Positions 1 to 7,693 of a DNA stretch of 42,156 nt are shown here, one piece after another (position 1 is the stretch's first letter; each line of letters opens with the position of its first letter). Below the pieces are notes generated by a model. The model saw nothing but the letters and a program-made list of their open reading frames with translations. It searched no databases and was not told the DNA's origin. The position numbers and the translations under genes were made by a program. Source of the stretch: Myxococcales bacterium (GTDB taxonomy: Bacteria; Myxococcota_A; Polyangia; Polyangiales; Polyangiaceae); the NCBI GenBank assembly GCA_947473045.1, contig CANJCO010000044.1, forward strand, positions 1 through 42,156, read 5' to 3'.

Positions 1-383
1 GTCCATATCCACGACTGATGCCCGGCGGACTCGGCGAGACCCTCCGGATAGAATGCCAATCGTGGTCCGACGACAAAGAGCGCGAAAAGAAGCGCGTAAT
101 ACAGCGGGAAGATTCGAAGCGCCCTTCGTATATAGAAATGGCGCAGCGCAAACGGAAGACCTCGCGCCGACAGCAGGCCGCCGGTGATCAAGAATCCCGA
201 AAGCACAAAAAACAGGTCGACACCGAAGATGCCGTAATTGGCAATTTTGACGACAACCCGTTCCGCTGCGTTCGCCGGGGTGGCGTCACCGATGAAGTGC
301 ACGGCCAGCACCATCGCTATCGCCACGCCGCGCAAGCCGTCGAGAGCGGGAATGTGAGCCGGCGTCGCCAGACGGGCGCTCAT
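1..383 (-). CDS. Acyltransferase-3 family membrane protein (partial, C-terminus beyond window)
   Basis: Only the first 127 residues are in the window; the gene runs off the left edge. It begins with the standard opening of the acyltransferase-3 family (OafA/NodX/YrhL-like): IPALDGLRGVAIAMVLAVHF, with the conserved His at about residue 29. FGVDLFFVLSGFLIT follows near residue 57, then the basic FYIRRALRIFPLYY motif. These proteins are polytopic inner-membrane enzymes that move acyl (often acetyl) groups onto sugars of surface polysaccharides. The ATG overlaps the stop of the glycosyltransferase gene in an ATGA, so it is probably translationally coupled and the last visible gene of the polysaccharide run. 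It is a second member of this family in the locus (the other is at 4658-5755). The transferred group cannot be told from sequence. Confidence 0.9.
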   Translation of the reverse strand, partial: MSARLATPAHIPALDGLRGVAIAMVLAVHFIGDATPANAAERVVVKIANYGIFGVDLFFVLSGFLITGGLLSARGLPFALRHFYIRRALRIFPLYYALLFALFVVGPRLAFYPEGLAESAGHQSWIW

Positions 384-1711
384 CGAGCCGCCCGACGGCC
401 GAGCAGCCTGGCGTGGAACTCAGCGAGGCGACCCACAGCGTCCGCCCACGAATAGTCGCAAGCGACGCGGGCGCGCGCGCGCGCTCCGAGCGCATCGCGG
501 AGCTCGGGTGCCCCGAGCAGCCGGAGGGTCGCGGCGGCAAAAGCCTGCGGCGTGTCGCCGACGAGGATTTCCCGCTCATGCCCAAGTTCCAGCCCTTCGG
601 CGCCGAGCGACGTCGACACCACCGCAGCCCCCATCGACATGGCCTCGAGGATTTTCAAGCGCGTGCCGCCGCCGAGCCGCAGCGGCGCGATCACCAATGA
701 AGCGCGCGTGATTTCGGCTCTGACGTCGTCGACGAGGCCGGTGACTTCGACCTGCGCGCCGGCGAGCGCCAGCACCGACGCGGGAGGCTTTCGCCCCACG
801 ATGCGAAGCCTCACGTCCGGTCGCGCCGCGGCGATGATCGGAAGCACCTCGCGCACGAAGTAGAGCGCGGCGTCGGTGTTTGGGAAGTAGTCCATCGCGC
901 CGAAGAAGAGCAGCGTCGCTGGGTCGCTCGCTGCGCCGGGAGCTCGCTTGAAGTAGTCGACGTCGACACCGTTCGGCACGATGGTGCGCGCCGCGTTCGG
1001 AGCGTCGCGGGCAAGCAGCGCGATGTCCCGTGGTGACGTGACGACGCATCCATCCATGCGTCGCCAGCTTCGCCGCTCCTCCGCGCGCAGCTTCCGCCAA
1101 CCGAGCGCGCAATAGGCGCGGCGCAACAGGCCCGCCTCGGACCGCGCTACACGTCGGAGCATATCGTACTCAATGTTGTGCTCATCCAAACACAGCAGCG
1201 GACGGCTTGATCCATACCCGCGCACGCGGTAACCGGACATATACGGAAATTCGAACTGAACGACGTCAAAGTGCTCCCGCGACAGCCATGAATCGAGCGC
1301 ACGCTGAACGTCCGCGTGCTCATGCATCAACCGCTCGTAGCTGCGGTTCGATGCGATCGATGCGAGCTGCAGACCGCGCTTGGCGGCGAGGCCTCCTGCC
1401 CGCGGGTTGCGAATCACTTCGACGCGCTCGCAATATTGCTGCGTTGCGCTGAGCGAATCGCCCGACGCCGGCTCGGCGTCCGAAAGCGATAGCAGGCTCA
1501 CGCGCTGCGTACGGGCCAAACCGCTCATGAGCGCGTGAATACGCTGCTGTCCACCAAAGCGGGGCGGACTCGGCAAATAGGGAGTTACGAACAGGACGCT
1601 TCGTGGGCGGCCCGACGACGCCGCAGTCGACGTCGGAGACGCTGGTCGACTACTTGCACTACGTGCCCGCTCAAGCGACTGCGGAGCGCGCGCGCCCGCA
1701 GCCGCGACCAC
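380..1711 (-). CDS. Glycosyltransferase family 4-like (GT-B fold)
   Basis: Predicted GT-B glycosyltransferase that would add a sugar during exopolysaccharide or O-antigen repeat assembly at the cytoplasmic membrane face. The N-terminal Rossmann domain opens with SVLFVTPYLPSPPRFGGQQR. The linker has VPNGVDVDYF, and the C-terminal donor-binding domain has LFFGAMDYFPNTDA, LRIVGRKP, then PLRLGGGTRLKILEAMSMG, the typical E-x7-E-type nucleotide-sugar segment. The start is uncertain. GTG at 1711 gives 443 residues with a Ser/Pro/Ala/Arg-rich lead of about 36 residues but no clear ribosome site. The frame stays open to an ATG at 1945 that overlaps the upstream stop as ATGA, but that extension is Gln/Glu/His-rich and looks like the antisense of the small membrane protein at 1727-1894. 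The domain call is firm; the 5' end is not. Confidence 0.85.
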   Translation of the reverse strand: MVAAAGARAPQSLERARSASSRPASPTSTAASSGRPRSVLFVTPYLPSPPRFGGQQRIHALMSGLARTQRVSLLSLSDAEPASGDSLSATQQYCERVEVIRNPRAGGLAAKRGLQLASIASNRSYERLMHEHADVQRALDSWLSREHFDVVQFEFPYMSGYRVRGYGSSRPLLCLDEHNIEYDMLRRVARSEAGLLRRAYCALGWRKLRAEERRSWRRMDGCVVTSPRDIALLARDAPNAARTIVPNGVDVDYFKRAPGAASDPATLLFFGAMDYFPNTDAALYFVREVLPIIAAARPDVRLRIVGRKPPASVLALAGAQVEVTGLVDDVRAEITRASLVIAPLRLGGGTRLKILEAMSMGAAVVSTSLGAEGLELGHEREILVGDTPQAFAAATLRLLGAPELRDALGARARARVACDYSWADAVGRLAEFHARLLGRRAAR

Positions 1712-1726
1712 GAGTTGGGGGACCCC

Positions 1727-1894
1727 ATGCAGAAAGTGCTCTTGATGTCGGTCTTGTTCGCCCAGGTGCTCATTCCCATTTTGGCGTCGAGACGCCAGAA
1801 TTTGCGCGCAGGTCTGGGGCGGGCGCTCATCGGCGTGCTCGCCTTCAACGTGCTCTACCTCGCGGCGCTGCTGATCATCTACCCCCGCCTCTAA
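1727..1894 (+). CDS. Small two-helix membrane protein, 55 aa, opposite strand to the polysaccharide run
   Basis: A 55-residue reading frame with two clean hydrophobic segments (about residues 3-20 and 32-51) separated by a basic loop, SRRQNLRAGLGR. It ends in IIYPRL. It has a good ribosome site (GGGGGA about five bases before ATG). By hand count 48 of 55 codons end in G or C, compared with about two thirds for the minus-strand frame across the same bases, which favours this frame as the coding one. It sits between the family-2 and family-4 glycosyltransferase genes but points the other way, with its 3' end facing the family-2 gene. I do not recognise a family. It could be a small membrane accessory of the polysaccharide machinery. 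The alternative is that the glycosyltransferase extends through it from 1945. Confidence 0.6.
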   Translation: MQKVLLMSVLFAQVLIPILASRRQNLRAGLGRALIGVLAFNVLYLAALLIIYPRL

Positions 1895-1941
1895 TCGCGT
1901 GGCCGACGGGCCCGTCGGTGTCACCAGGTGCAATCGCTGCT

Positions 1942-3162
1942 TCATGACCAACTCCCGCCGCCGGACTGGGAGGCTCCGGCAGGCGCCCTTCGCGTGGTTC
2001 GTATCCACTCTCCGGCTGCGCGCCCCCTGCGTCGCAGTCGCACAATCAGCTTCCAGACGACATAAGCCGGCGCCATGGCGAGGGCCGACAGGCCGCGCGA
2101 CCCCGTACCCGACAGGGACCACCCGCGCAGGGCGTAAGCGGCGAGGGCCACGCCGAACACCAGCCACGGCGCGACCCCCAGCGCGGCTGCCGGCTGGAGC
2201 CACGCGAGCGCGCACGACGCCGCAGTTCCGATCCCAACGGCGAGCGCGAGCCATGAAAGTGGGGGGACCAGCAGGTCAATCGCCAGGTCGAGGCGCACGG
2301 CGCCCACGACGCCTCTCCCAAGCAGCATAGGCACCAGCGTCCGCGCGAGCGCCGCCCGCCCCGACTCCCAGCGAACACGCTGAGACTCCGACGACTTCGC
2401 ATCGACGGGCATGGAGCCGAAGACGCGCGCGTCGCCGGCATACTCCACGCGCACCCCGGCGACACCGAGGCGCGCGCCGTACTCAACGTCCTCCGTGAGC
2501 GAGGTCGCATCCCACGGAACGCGCCTGAGCGTGCGCGCCGTAAACGCCATGCCATTGCCGCGCAGTCCACACGAGACGCCAAGTCGCTCCCTGGCGCGCG
2601 AACGAAGCTCATGAAAGGTCGAAAATGCGATCGCCATCAGGCGGGTACGCCACGACTCATCGGGGTTGCGAACGGCGTAGTCTGCCTGCATCGCTTCCGC
2701 TCCACGCGCGAAGCGCGTCCCGACGCGGAGCAGAAAGTCGGGCGCGACGACCGTGTCGGCATCGACCACGACGACCGCATCGGACCACCCCTCCCTGAGC
2801 AGCCCGTCGAAGGCGAATGCGAGCGCGTGCCCCTTGCCTCGAGCCTCGGGAACGGTCCGCAGAATGACGCAGGCACCCGCGGCGGTCGCGCGCTGCGCAG
2901 TATCGTCGGTGCAGTTGTCGGCGACGACGAATATGCGATAGCGAGATCTCGGGTAGTCGACGGCGGAGAGACTGGCGAGCGTGCCCGCTATGCCGAGTGA
3001 CTCGTCGTGTGCCGGAACCACGATATCGATTTTTGGATAGGCCGTGCATGTCGGCGTCGCGTCGGGACGGCCCGATAGCGCCGTGAGCAGCGCCAGGTAT
3101 CCGCACGCGAGCGCGATCGGAATGGCGACCACGATCAGAACGAGCTCCGCCGCGAGGATCAC
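1942..3162 (-). CDS. Membrane glycosyltransferase family 2 (cellulose-synthase-like)
   Basis: 406-residue GT-A glycosyltransferase. An N-terminal membrane helix (about residues 2-28) is followed by the catalytic domain: IDIVVPAHDES, the DAD metal/nucleotide motif at residues 134-136 (VVVVDADTVV), the acceptor/base motif LTEDVEYG and a Q-x2-RW motif (SQRVRWESG). Several hydrophobic segments close the protein. Order and motifs match bacterial cellulose/hyaluronan-synthase-like family-2 enzymes that act on undecaprenyl-linked or growing glycans at the inner face of the membrane. The GTG start at 3162 is chosen because it overlaps the upstream stop as GTGA and directly precedes the hydrophobic helix; the longer frame upstream lacks family character. 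Which sugar it transfers cannot be inferred. Confidence 0.9.
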   Translation of the reverse strand: MILAAELVLIVVAIPIALACGYLALLTALSGRPDATPTCTAYPKIDIVVPAHDESLGIAGTLASLSAVDYPRSRYRIFVVADNCTDDTAQRATAAGACVILRTVPEARGKGHALAFAFDGLLREGWSDAVVVVDADTVVAPDFLLRVGTRFARGAEAMQADYAVRNPDESWRTRLMAIAFSTFHELRSRARERLGVSCGLRGNGMAFTARTLRRVPWDATSLTEDVEYGARLGVAGVRVEYAGDARVFGSMPVDAKSSESQRVRWESGRAALARTLVPMLLGRGVVGAVRLDLAIDLLVPPLSWLALAVGIGTAASCALAWLQPAAALGVAPWLVFGVALAAYALRGWSLSGTGSRGLSALAMAPAYVVWKLIVRLRRRGRAAGEWIRTTRRAPAGASQSGGGSWS

Positions 3163-4661
3163 CGCGGCCCCCTGCCCGCCGTCGCATTCGCGCGCGCGCC
3201 ACCGACGTTCGCCCACAGCCTGCCGGTAATTGCCAGAGCCGGCGCCACAGTGAAGACCGCTGTCCAGGTTCCAAGTCCCATGTCTCCGTAGCAGTGCACA
3301 AGGTAAACCACGACCACGACCAGCGCCGAAATCGCGCCTGCCCGCTCGCTCGGCGCGACCGCGAGACGTGCAGTCCGCGCTCCGAGGAATATGGCTACGA
3401 CAAACAGCACCGAAAGCAGGCTAAAACCGAGCAGTCCGCCGTGCGCCCACATGGCCAGAATGCTGTTGTGAGGAATGTACCGATACAGAGAATACGACGC
3501 AGAAATATCGGGTAGGCGAACGAGCTCGTCGTATCCGTGCCCGTATCCCGTGCCCAGGATCGGGTGGGTTCTCACCGTATAGACGAGGTCGTAGTTCTCC
3601 CAGTCGCGCCAGTTGGTCGAACCGTCCGCGCTCGAGTCGACCACCGAACGCAGGGTCTGCACCGGCGCAAATACGCCTGCGCTGGAGCCCCACCCGGCCG
3701 CTGCGTAAATCAGAGCGACCGGCGACGCGACAATGCTTGCGCGACTGAGCGCGCGCGACCTGCGGGTCGACGGCGACAATGCAATTACGACGGCGAGCCC
3801 AATGGCGAGCTCAACCCACACGAGCCTTCGGTGATTGGCCACCATCGCGGCCACAAGCAGCGGAATCGTCGCCAGCAGCAAGGCGCGCGTGCGTCGCGAC
3901 AGCTCAGCGTGAGCCAGCGTGGCGACGATGACGCAGCCGGCGTCCGCGAACAGCATGGAGTCGGCGTGCGTGGTCGCGTAGGCGAGCTCCGTCTGTCCGG
4001 GGGGAAGAGCGACCGTCGCATGGACGTAGATGGCCATCATCGACTTTGCGACGGCCGACGCAATGAGCACTCCCGCGCATGCCTGCAGCGACGCTCCGGT
4101 GGCGAACGCTGCGCGAAAGAGCAGAAATACCACCGGTAGGTAGACCATGCGCTGAACCTGCCAAAGTGAGCTCGCGACATCTGCGTCGCCGCGCGCCATG
4201 CCGTACGCCCACATTGCGGCTACGCAGCCCAGCACCAGCGCGGCGCAGGTCGCCAGCCATTGGCTCGAGGGGGGCGCAGCCGCACTCTTTGTCGACGCTG
4301 ACAACGCGCGCGTTGCCGCGATCAACACCAGGTATACGAGCACCAGATCGAGGCCCGAGAAGATCAGGGCGCGCGACGGCAGGGTGACGTTCAAGTGCGC
4401 CAGGAGCAGAGCTCCCAAGGTGTAGAGCGGCGATCGGAACAGACCCTGCGCGGGCACGTCGGCTGGATTTTCGAGGGTGAGCGCGGCCGCGGCGACCGCC
4501 AGCATCGAAATGCGCAAAGGCAGCCGCCACGCCGCGAAGAGCAGCGCGGCGATGGCAGGTGCCGCGATGGCGAGCCCGACGCCGCCCGAGCCATAGACCG
4601 ACGCGGCGATGCCCGCCGCGATCAGTCCCAGGACGAGCAGCCCAAACCCCAGCGACTTCAC
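3159..4661 (-). CDS. O-antigen ligase/polymerase (Wzy_C, WaaL-like) membrane protein
   Basis: 500-residue polytopic protein with about ten to twelve hydrophobic segments and a large periplasmic-type loop before the end. In that loop are the landmarks TGYGHGYDELVRLPD and YIPHNSILAMWAHGGLLGF, the Wzy_C/O-antigen-ligase signature with the PHN-x-hydrophobic core. NHRRLVWVELAIG in a middle helix is also typical. Such proteins either polymerise repeat units (Wzy) or ligate a finished glycan to a lipid or protein acceptor (WaaL, PglL); sequence reading cannot separate these. The adjacent Wzz-like gene favours a Wzy polymerase role. GTG at 4661 overlaps the preceding stop as GTGA and starts right before the first membrane helix. 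Confidence 0.88.
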   Translation of the reverse strand: MKSLGFGLLVLGLIAAGIAASVYGSGGVGLAIAAPAIAALLFAAWRLPLRISMLAVAAAALTLENPADVPAQGLFRSPLYTLGALLLAHLNVTLPSRALIFSGLDLVLVYLVLIAATRALSASTKSAAAPPSSQWLATCAALVLGCVAAMWAYGMARGDADVASSLWQVQRMVYLPVVFLLFRAAFATGASLQACAGVLIASAVAKSMMAIYVHATVALPPGQTELAYATTHADSMLFADAGCVIVATLAHAELSRRTRALLLATIPLLVAAMVANHRRLVWVELAIGLAVVIALSPSTRRSRALSRASIVASPVALIYAAAGWGSSAGVFAPVQTLRSVVDSSADGSTNWRDWENYDLVYTVRTHPILGTGYGHGYDELVRLPDISASYSLYRYIPHNSILAMWAHGGLLGFSLLSVLFVVAIFLGARTARLAVAPSERAGAISALVVVVVYLVHCYGDMGLGTWTAVFTVAPALAITGRLWANVGGARANATAGRGPR

Positions 4662-5755
4662 GGCGCGCGCGCTGGCAGCGCGTCCGCGGAAGTCCGTGGC
4701 AGCAGCGAGCGAAGCCTGGAGGCAGGGACCTCCACGAGGCGCTGCACCGCCCACGCCAGCGCGACCGAGATGGCGAGCGCGCACAGCGCACGAACGACCG
4801 AAACTCCCAGCGCAGGCGCCAGCGCCTCGAGCACCACGTGGTGCACGAGATAAAGCGAATACGAAAGCTTCCCGCCAAAAGCCGCGATCGGATGCCTGAG
4901 CAGGCGCAGCGGCGGCCAGTTCGGAAACCGAACGGCGACCACGAACAGGGGCCCGAGCGCGATCCCTTGAAGCGTATACCGCAGCGTCCCGCGAAACCAC
5001 GGGTCCCGAATCGCAAAAGACGCGATCAGCACTGCGGCCGACGCAGGAGCCCACAGGAATTTCCACGCGCGTTCGCTGACGCGCCCGGGCGGGTCGAGGG
5101 CCGGATTTTGCCATATCGCCATGGCGCAACCGAAAAGCAGCGAATCGCAGCGCGTGTCGGTGGCCAGATACGTTCGATCGGCGTTGGCGCCGCCGGACAC
5201 CAGCCATATTCGCCATGCGAGCACAGCGGCGCACGCGCCCCACACGACGATCGCCTGCGCCCGCCGATCGGAAACGCCGAGGCAAAGAAGCCAGTACGCC
5301 CACGGAAAGAGCAGATAAAAGTGCTCTTCAACGGCGAGTGACCAGTACACGCCGGTGCCCGAGGCGACGCCGCCGCCGCCGCGGAGCATCGCCCAGTAAT
5401 TGGTCACGTGCGCGGCCTGGGCCGCGACCGCCCGCGCCTCCGGGTGGCCAGCGGCTACTCCTGCGAAGGCCAGCAGCGTCGCGGCTGACAGCACAACGTA
5501 GAAAGGTGGCCATATCCGGATCGCCCTGCGCGCATAAAAACTGCGCATGTCGATAGTCCATCGCGCCTGCCACTCGAGTCGAAGCAGGGTCGTGATCAGA
5601 TACCCGCTCAAGAAGAAGAAGACCGTGACCCCAAACCCGCCGGGAACAACGCGCTCGAGTCCGGCATGTGCGGCGAATACGATCAAAAATGACAAGCAGC
5701 GAATGCCATCGAGTGAGGGGATGTGAAGCCGTACGGGTGACGCGCGGTCGCTCAC
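4658..5755 (-). CDS. Acyltransferase-3 family membrane protein (OafA-like)
   Basis: 365-residue, roughly ten-helix protein of the acyltransferase-3 family. It has IPSLDGIRCLSFLIVFAAHA at the N-terminus (conserved His in helix 1), FGVTVFFFLSGYLIT, FYARRAIRIWPPFY, then YWSLAVEEHFYLLFP, a strong family signature. The C-terminus has LSYSLYLVHHVV. It probably O-acylates a sugar of the polymer made by this locus, using an acyl donor from the cytoplasm. GTG at 5755 is chosen because it forms a GTGA overlap with the Wzz-like gene and starts just before the family domain. It lies in the same minus-strand run as an acyl carrier protein and an acyl ligase, so a carrier-bound acyl donor is possible but unproven. 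Confidence 0.92.
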   Translation of the reverse strand: MSDRASPVRLHIPSLDGIRCLSFLIVFAAHAGLERVVPGGFGVTVFFFLSGYLITTLLRLEWQARWTIDMRSFYARRAIRIWPPFYVVLSAATLLAFAGVAAGHPEARAVAAQAAHVTNYWAMLRGGGGVASGTGVYWSLAVEEHFYLLFPWAYWLLCLGVSDRRAQAIVVWGACAAVLAWRIWLVSGGANADRTYLATDTRCDSLLFGCAMAIWQNPALDPPGRVSERAWKFLWAPASAAVLIASFAIRDPWFRGTLRYTLQGIALGPLFVVAVRFPNWPPLRLLRHPIAAFGGKLSYSLYLVHHVVLEALAPALGVSVVRALCALAISVALAWAVQRLVEVPASRLRSLLPRTSADALPARAP

Positions 5756-7308
5756 GGCTCGGACTGCTCCGGAAGGAGCGCGACTTCGACCTCCGCGACG
5801 ACTGGCTCGTCGAGAATCGACTCGGCCTGCCACAGCTCCAGGATCGTGCCTTTTCGAAGGTCGGCGATGACCGCGGCGACCACAGACGAGGCCCCCGCGG
5901 CGGCGAGGGCGAGCAGCGCCACCAGCCACATCTTCGGCTTGAGCGGCTCGCGCGGCAGTCGCGCCGGGGTCACGACCGTATACCGGTATTTGAAGGCCGC
6001 CTGGGCTGTCTCGTAATCAATCTGCGCGGCCTGAATCTTCGAGCGCAAATCGGCATATTTGTCCATGGCGTCGAGCAGCTGCGCGCGCGCGTACACGACG
6101 CTCGGATCGCGCTCCTCGCGCAGCGCTCCGTCGAGGCCTGCGAGGTCAGCGGAGGCGCCGGAAGTCGGGTCGCGCAGCGCCCAGGCCCGCGCCGCGGTGG
6201 CCGTGAGTGTCGACGCTCCCGGTCCTGACGCGGACGCAGGCCGCACGTCGCGCTGCAAAAGCGAGTCGCGGTCGCGCCTCAGCGCGCTGACCTGCTCACG
6301 CAGCGCGACCATTTGCGCCGATTCTCCCGACATCGCCGCGATGGCCTGTTTCAAATCAACAATCGACGGATGGGCCTCGGTATACACAGTCTGCTCATCG
6401 GCGAGGCGGGCCTGAAGGTCGGCCAGACGGCGGCGGCGGAACTCCTCGAGTCCCTCGAGCGTGCGTTGGCGCGCGTCGAGATTGAGTTGAACCTGAAGCA
6501 GTGCCGGATCGTCGGCCTTGTCTCCCGGCGGCGGCGGAGGCGCGGGCAGCGAGCCCGGCGCGGTCGCTGGCGCCGCGACCGGAGCCAGCCGCGAGGCGCC
6601 GGGCCGGTCGGAGCGTCCGTGCTTCTGCTCGCGAACGCGCGCGACGGCCACGAGGGCACGGTCGACGTCGCCTTGAAACGCCGCGGCGTGACTCACGAGG
6701 ATCGTCATCGATTCCGACAGTGCGCTGATCTCCTGCGCGTGCTGCGCCTCGAGGTAGTCCTGCTGCGCAGCGTCCACGATGCGGCACGCCATCGGCCCAT
6801 CGGGCCAGTCGATGCCAATCGACACCGTGCTGGCCCCCTCGTTCGTCCACACTACGAGCCTCTTCTCGAGGCGCTCGACCATCCCGTCGATTTGCTCCTG
6901 CGGCGCCTCGCGCCGAACGCCGAGCGCCCGAAGCGCCCCGTCGCGCACGCGCTCGGAGACCGATCGGTGACCCTCCCAGTGCTCGACGAGGCCGCTCTGC
7001 TCGACGAGAGCGACCAGATTGTCGCGCCGAAGCACGGTCTCCGCCGCGGTGCGCGTGAGCGCCTCGGCGCCCGGTCCGTCGCCCCGCACGGTGAGCGCGG
7101 CGTTGCGGCGCGCCAGCACCTTCGCCTCGACGTGCCAGGTCTTTGGAAGCGCCGCGGCGACGAGCAAGGCGCCCCCAACGACCGATACCGTCACAAGCAG
7201 CACAAGTGCCCGGCGCCGCCGCAGGGCTCCGCCCACGAACGCGAGATAATTCCGAATGCGGGGGACATCGAACAACGCCTCGCCCCGCCTCTCTTCGAGG
7301 TCGTCCAT
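5752..7308 (-). CDS. Wzz/GumC-like polysaccharide chain-length/copolymerase protein
   Basis: 518 residues with the polysaccharide-copolymerase layout. There is a cytoplasmic N-terminus, TM1 near residue 35 (ALVLLVTVSVVGGALLV), a long periplasmic domain rich in charged coiled-coil segments, and TM2 near the C-terminus (KMWLVALLALAAAGASSVVA) preceded by the proline-rich PARLPREPLKPK. These proteins set chain length and bridge the inner-membrane polymerase to export. There is no C-terminal tyrosine kinase domain. A proline-rich stretch at about residues 230-255 interrupts the coiled coil. The start at 7308 is favoured over an ATG nine codons upstream because GGGAG lies eight bases before it. It overlaps the following acyltransferase gene as GTGA. 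Confidence 0.9.
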   Translation of the reverse strand: MDDLEERRGEALFDVPRIRNYLAFVGGALRRRRALVLLVTVSVVGGALLVAAALPKTWHVEAKVLARRNAALTVRGDGPGAEALTRTAAETVLRRDNLVALVEQSGLVEHWEGHRSVSERVRDGALRALGVRREAPQEQIDGMVERLEKRLVVWTNEGASTVSIGIDWPDGPMACRIVDAAQQDYLEAQHAQEISALSESMTILVSHAAAFQGDVDRALVAVARVREQKHGRSDRPGASRLAPVAAPATAPGSLPAPPPPPGDKADDPALLQVQLNLDARQRTLEGLEEFRRRRLADLQARLADEQTVYTEAHPSIVDLKQAIAAMSGESAQMVALREQVSALRRDRDSLLQRDVRPASASGPGASTLTATAARAWALRDPTSGASADLAGLDGALREERDPSVVYARAQLLDAMDKYADLRSKIQAAQIDYETAQAAFKYRYTVVTPARLPREPLKPKMWLVALLALAAAGASSVVAAVIADLRKGTILELWQAESILDEPVVAEVEVALLPEQSEP

Positions 7309-7386
7309 GTCTACTGCTCCCTGCGCGCCGGGCACGCAAAAATATGGTTCGCGGCCGCGCCGAATGCGCCAGCCCTGATTGCCGAC

Positions 7387-7665
7387 TTACTCGCCGGCCG
7401 CCGCGATAGAGGGCGCGGAAACGGGTCGCTGGCGCGACACCACGAACGACTCGATGCGAGCGATGGTATCCAGATTCTCGGGGACGATCTCGTCGTCGCT
7501 GATAATGAGTCCGAACCGCGATTCGAGAAACGAAATCACCTCGAGAACACCTGTAGAATCGACGATGCCGGCGTCGATGAGCGAGGCGTGATCTCCCAGC
7601 GACGCCGGGTCGCTCACGAAGAAGTTGTCGGCAATGAACGTGCGTACCTGAGTTCGAATTTCCAT
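7387..7665 (-). CDS. Acyl carrier protein
   Basis: 92-residue acyl carrier protein. The phosphopantetheine site is the DST motif with Ser37 (LIDAGIVDSTGVLEVISFLE), flanked by the acidic helix II and FGLIISDDEIVPENLDTI. The last 15 or so residues are an Ala/Pro/Ser-rich tail. The start is certain in practice: AAGGGGG precedes ATG by seven bases. It lies directly downstream of the AMP-forming ligase gene (28 bases apart), so the ligase is the probable loading enzyme. A free-standing carrier with its own ligase inside a polysaccharide locus suggests delivery of an activated acyl or amino-acyl group to a sugar rather than fatty-acid synthesis. Confidence 0.95.
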   Translation of the reverse strand: MEIRTQVRTFIADNFFVSDPASLGDHASLIDAGIVDSTGVLEVISFLESRFGLIISDDEIVPENLDTIARIESFVVSRQRPVSAPSIAAAGE

Positions 7666-7693
7666 CGTGTCCCCCTTTTTGTTGTCCGATATG

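Noticed and set aside
1712-2254. Long open extension upstream of the family-4 glycosyltransferase
   Set aside because: It overlaps the family-2 gene and the small plus-strand gene, has no domain character beyond the GTG at 1711, and is typical of open antisense frames in high-GC DNA. The ATG at 1945 was kept as an alternative start only.
4662-5303. Open frame continuing upstream of the O-antigen-ligase-like start
   Set aside because: It is entirely opposite in frame to the clear acyltransferase-3 gene and Arg-rich; GTGA at 4658-4661 gives a clean start at the first membrane helix.
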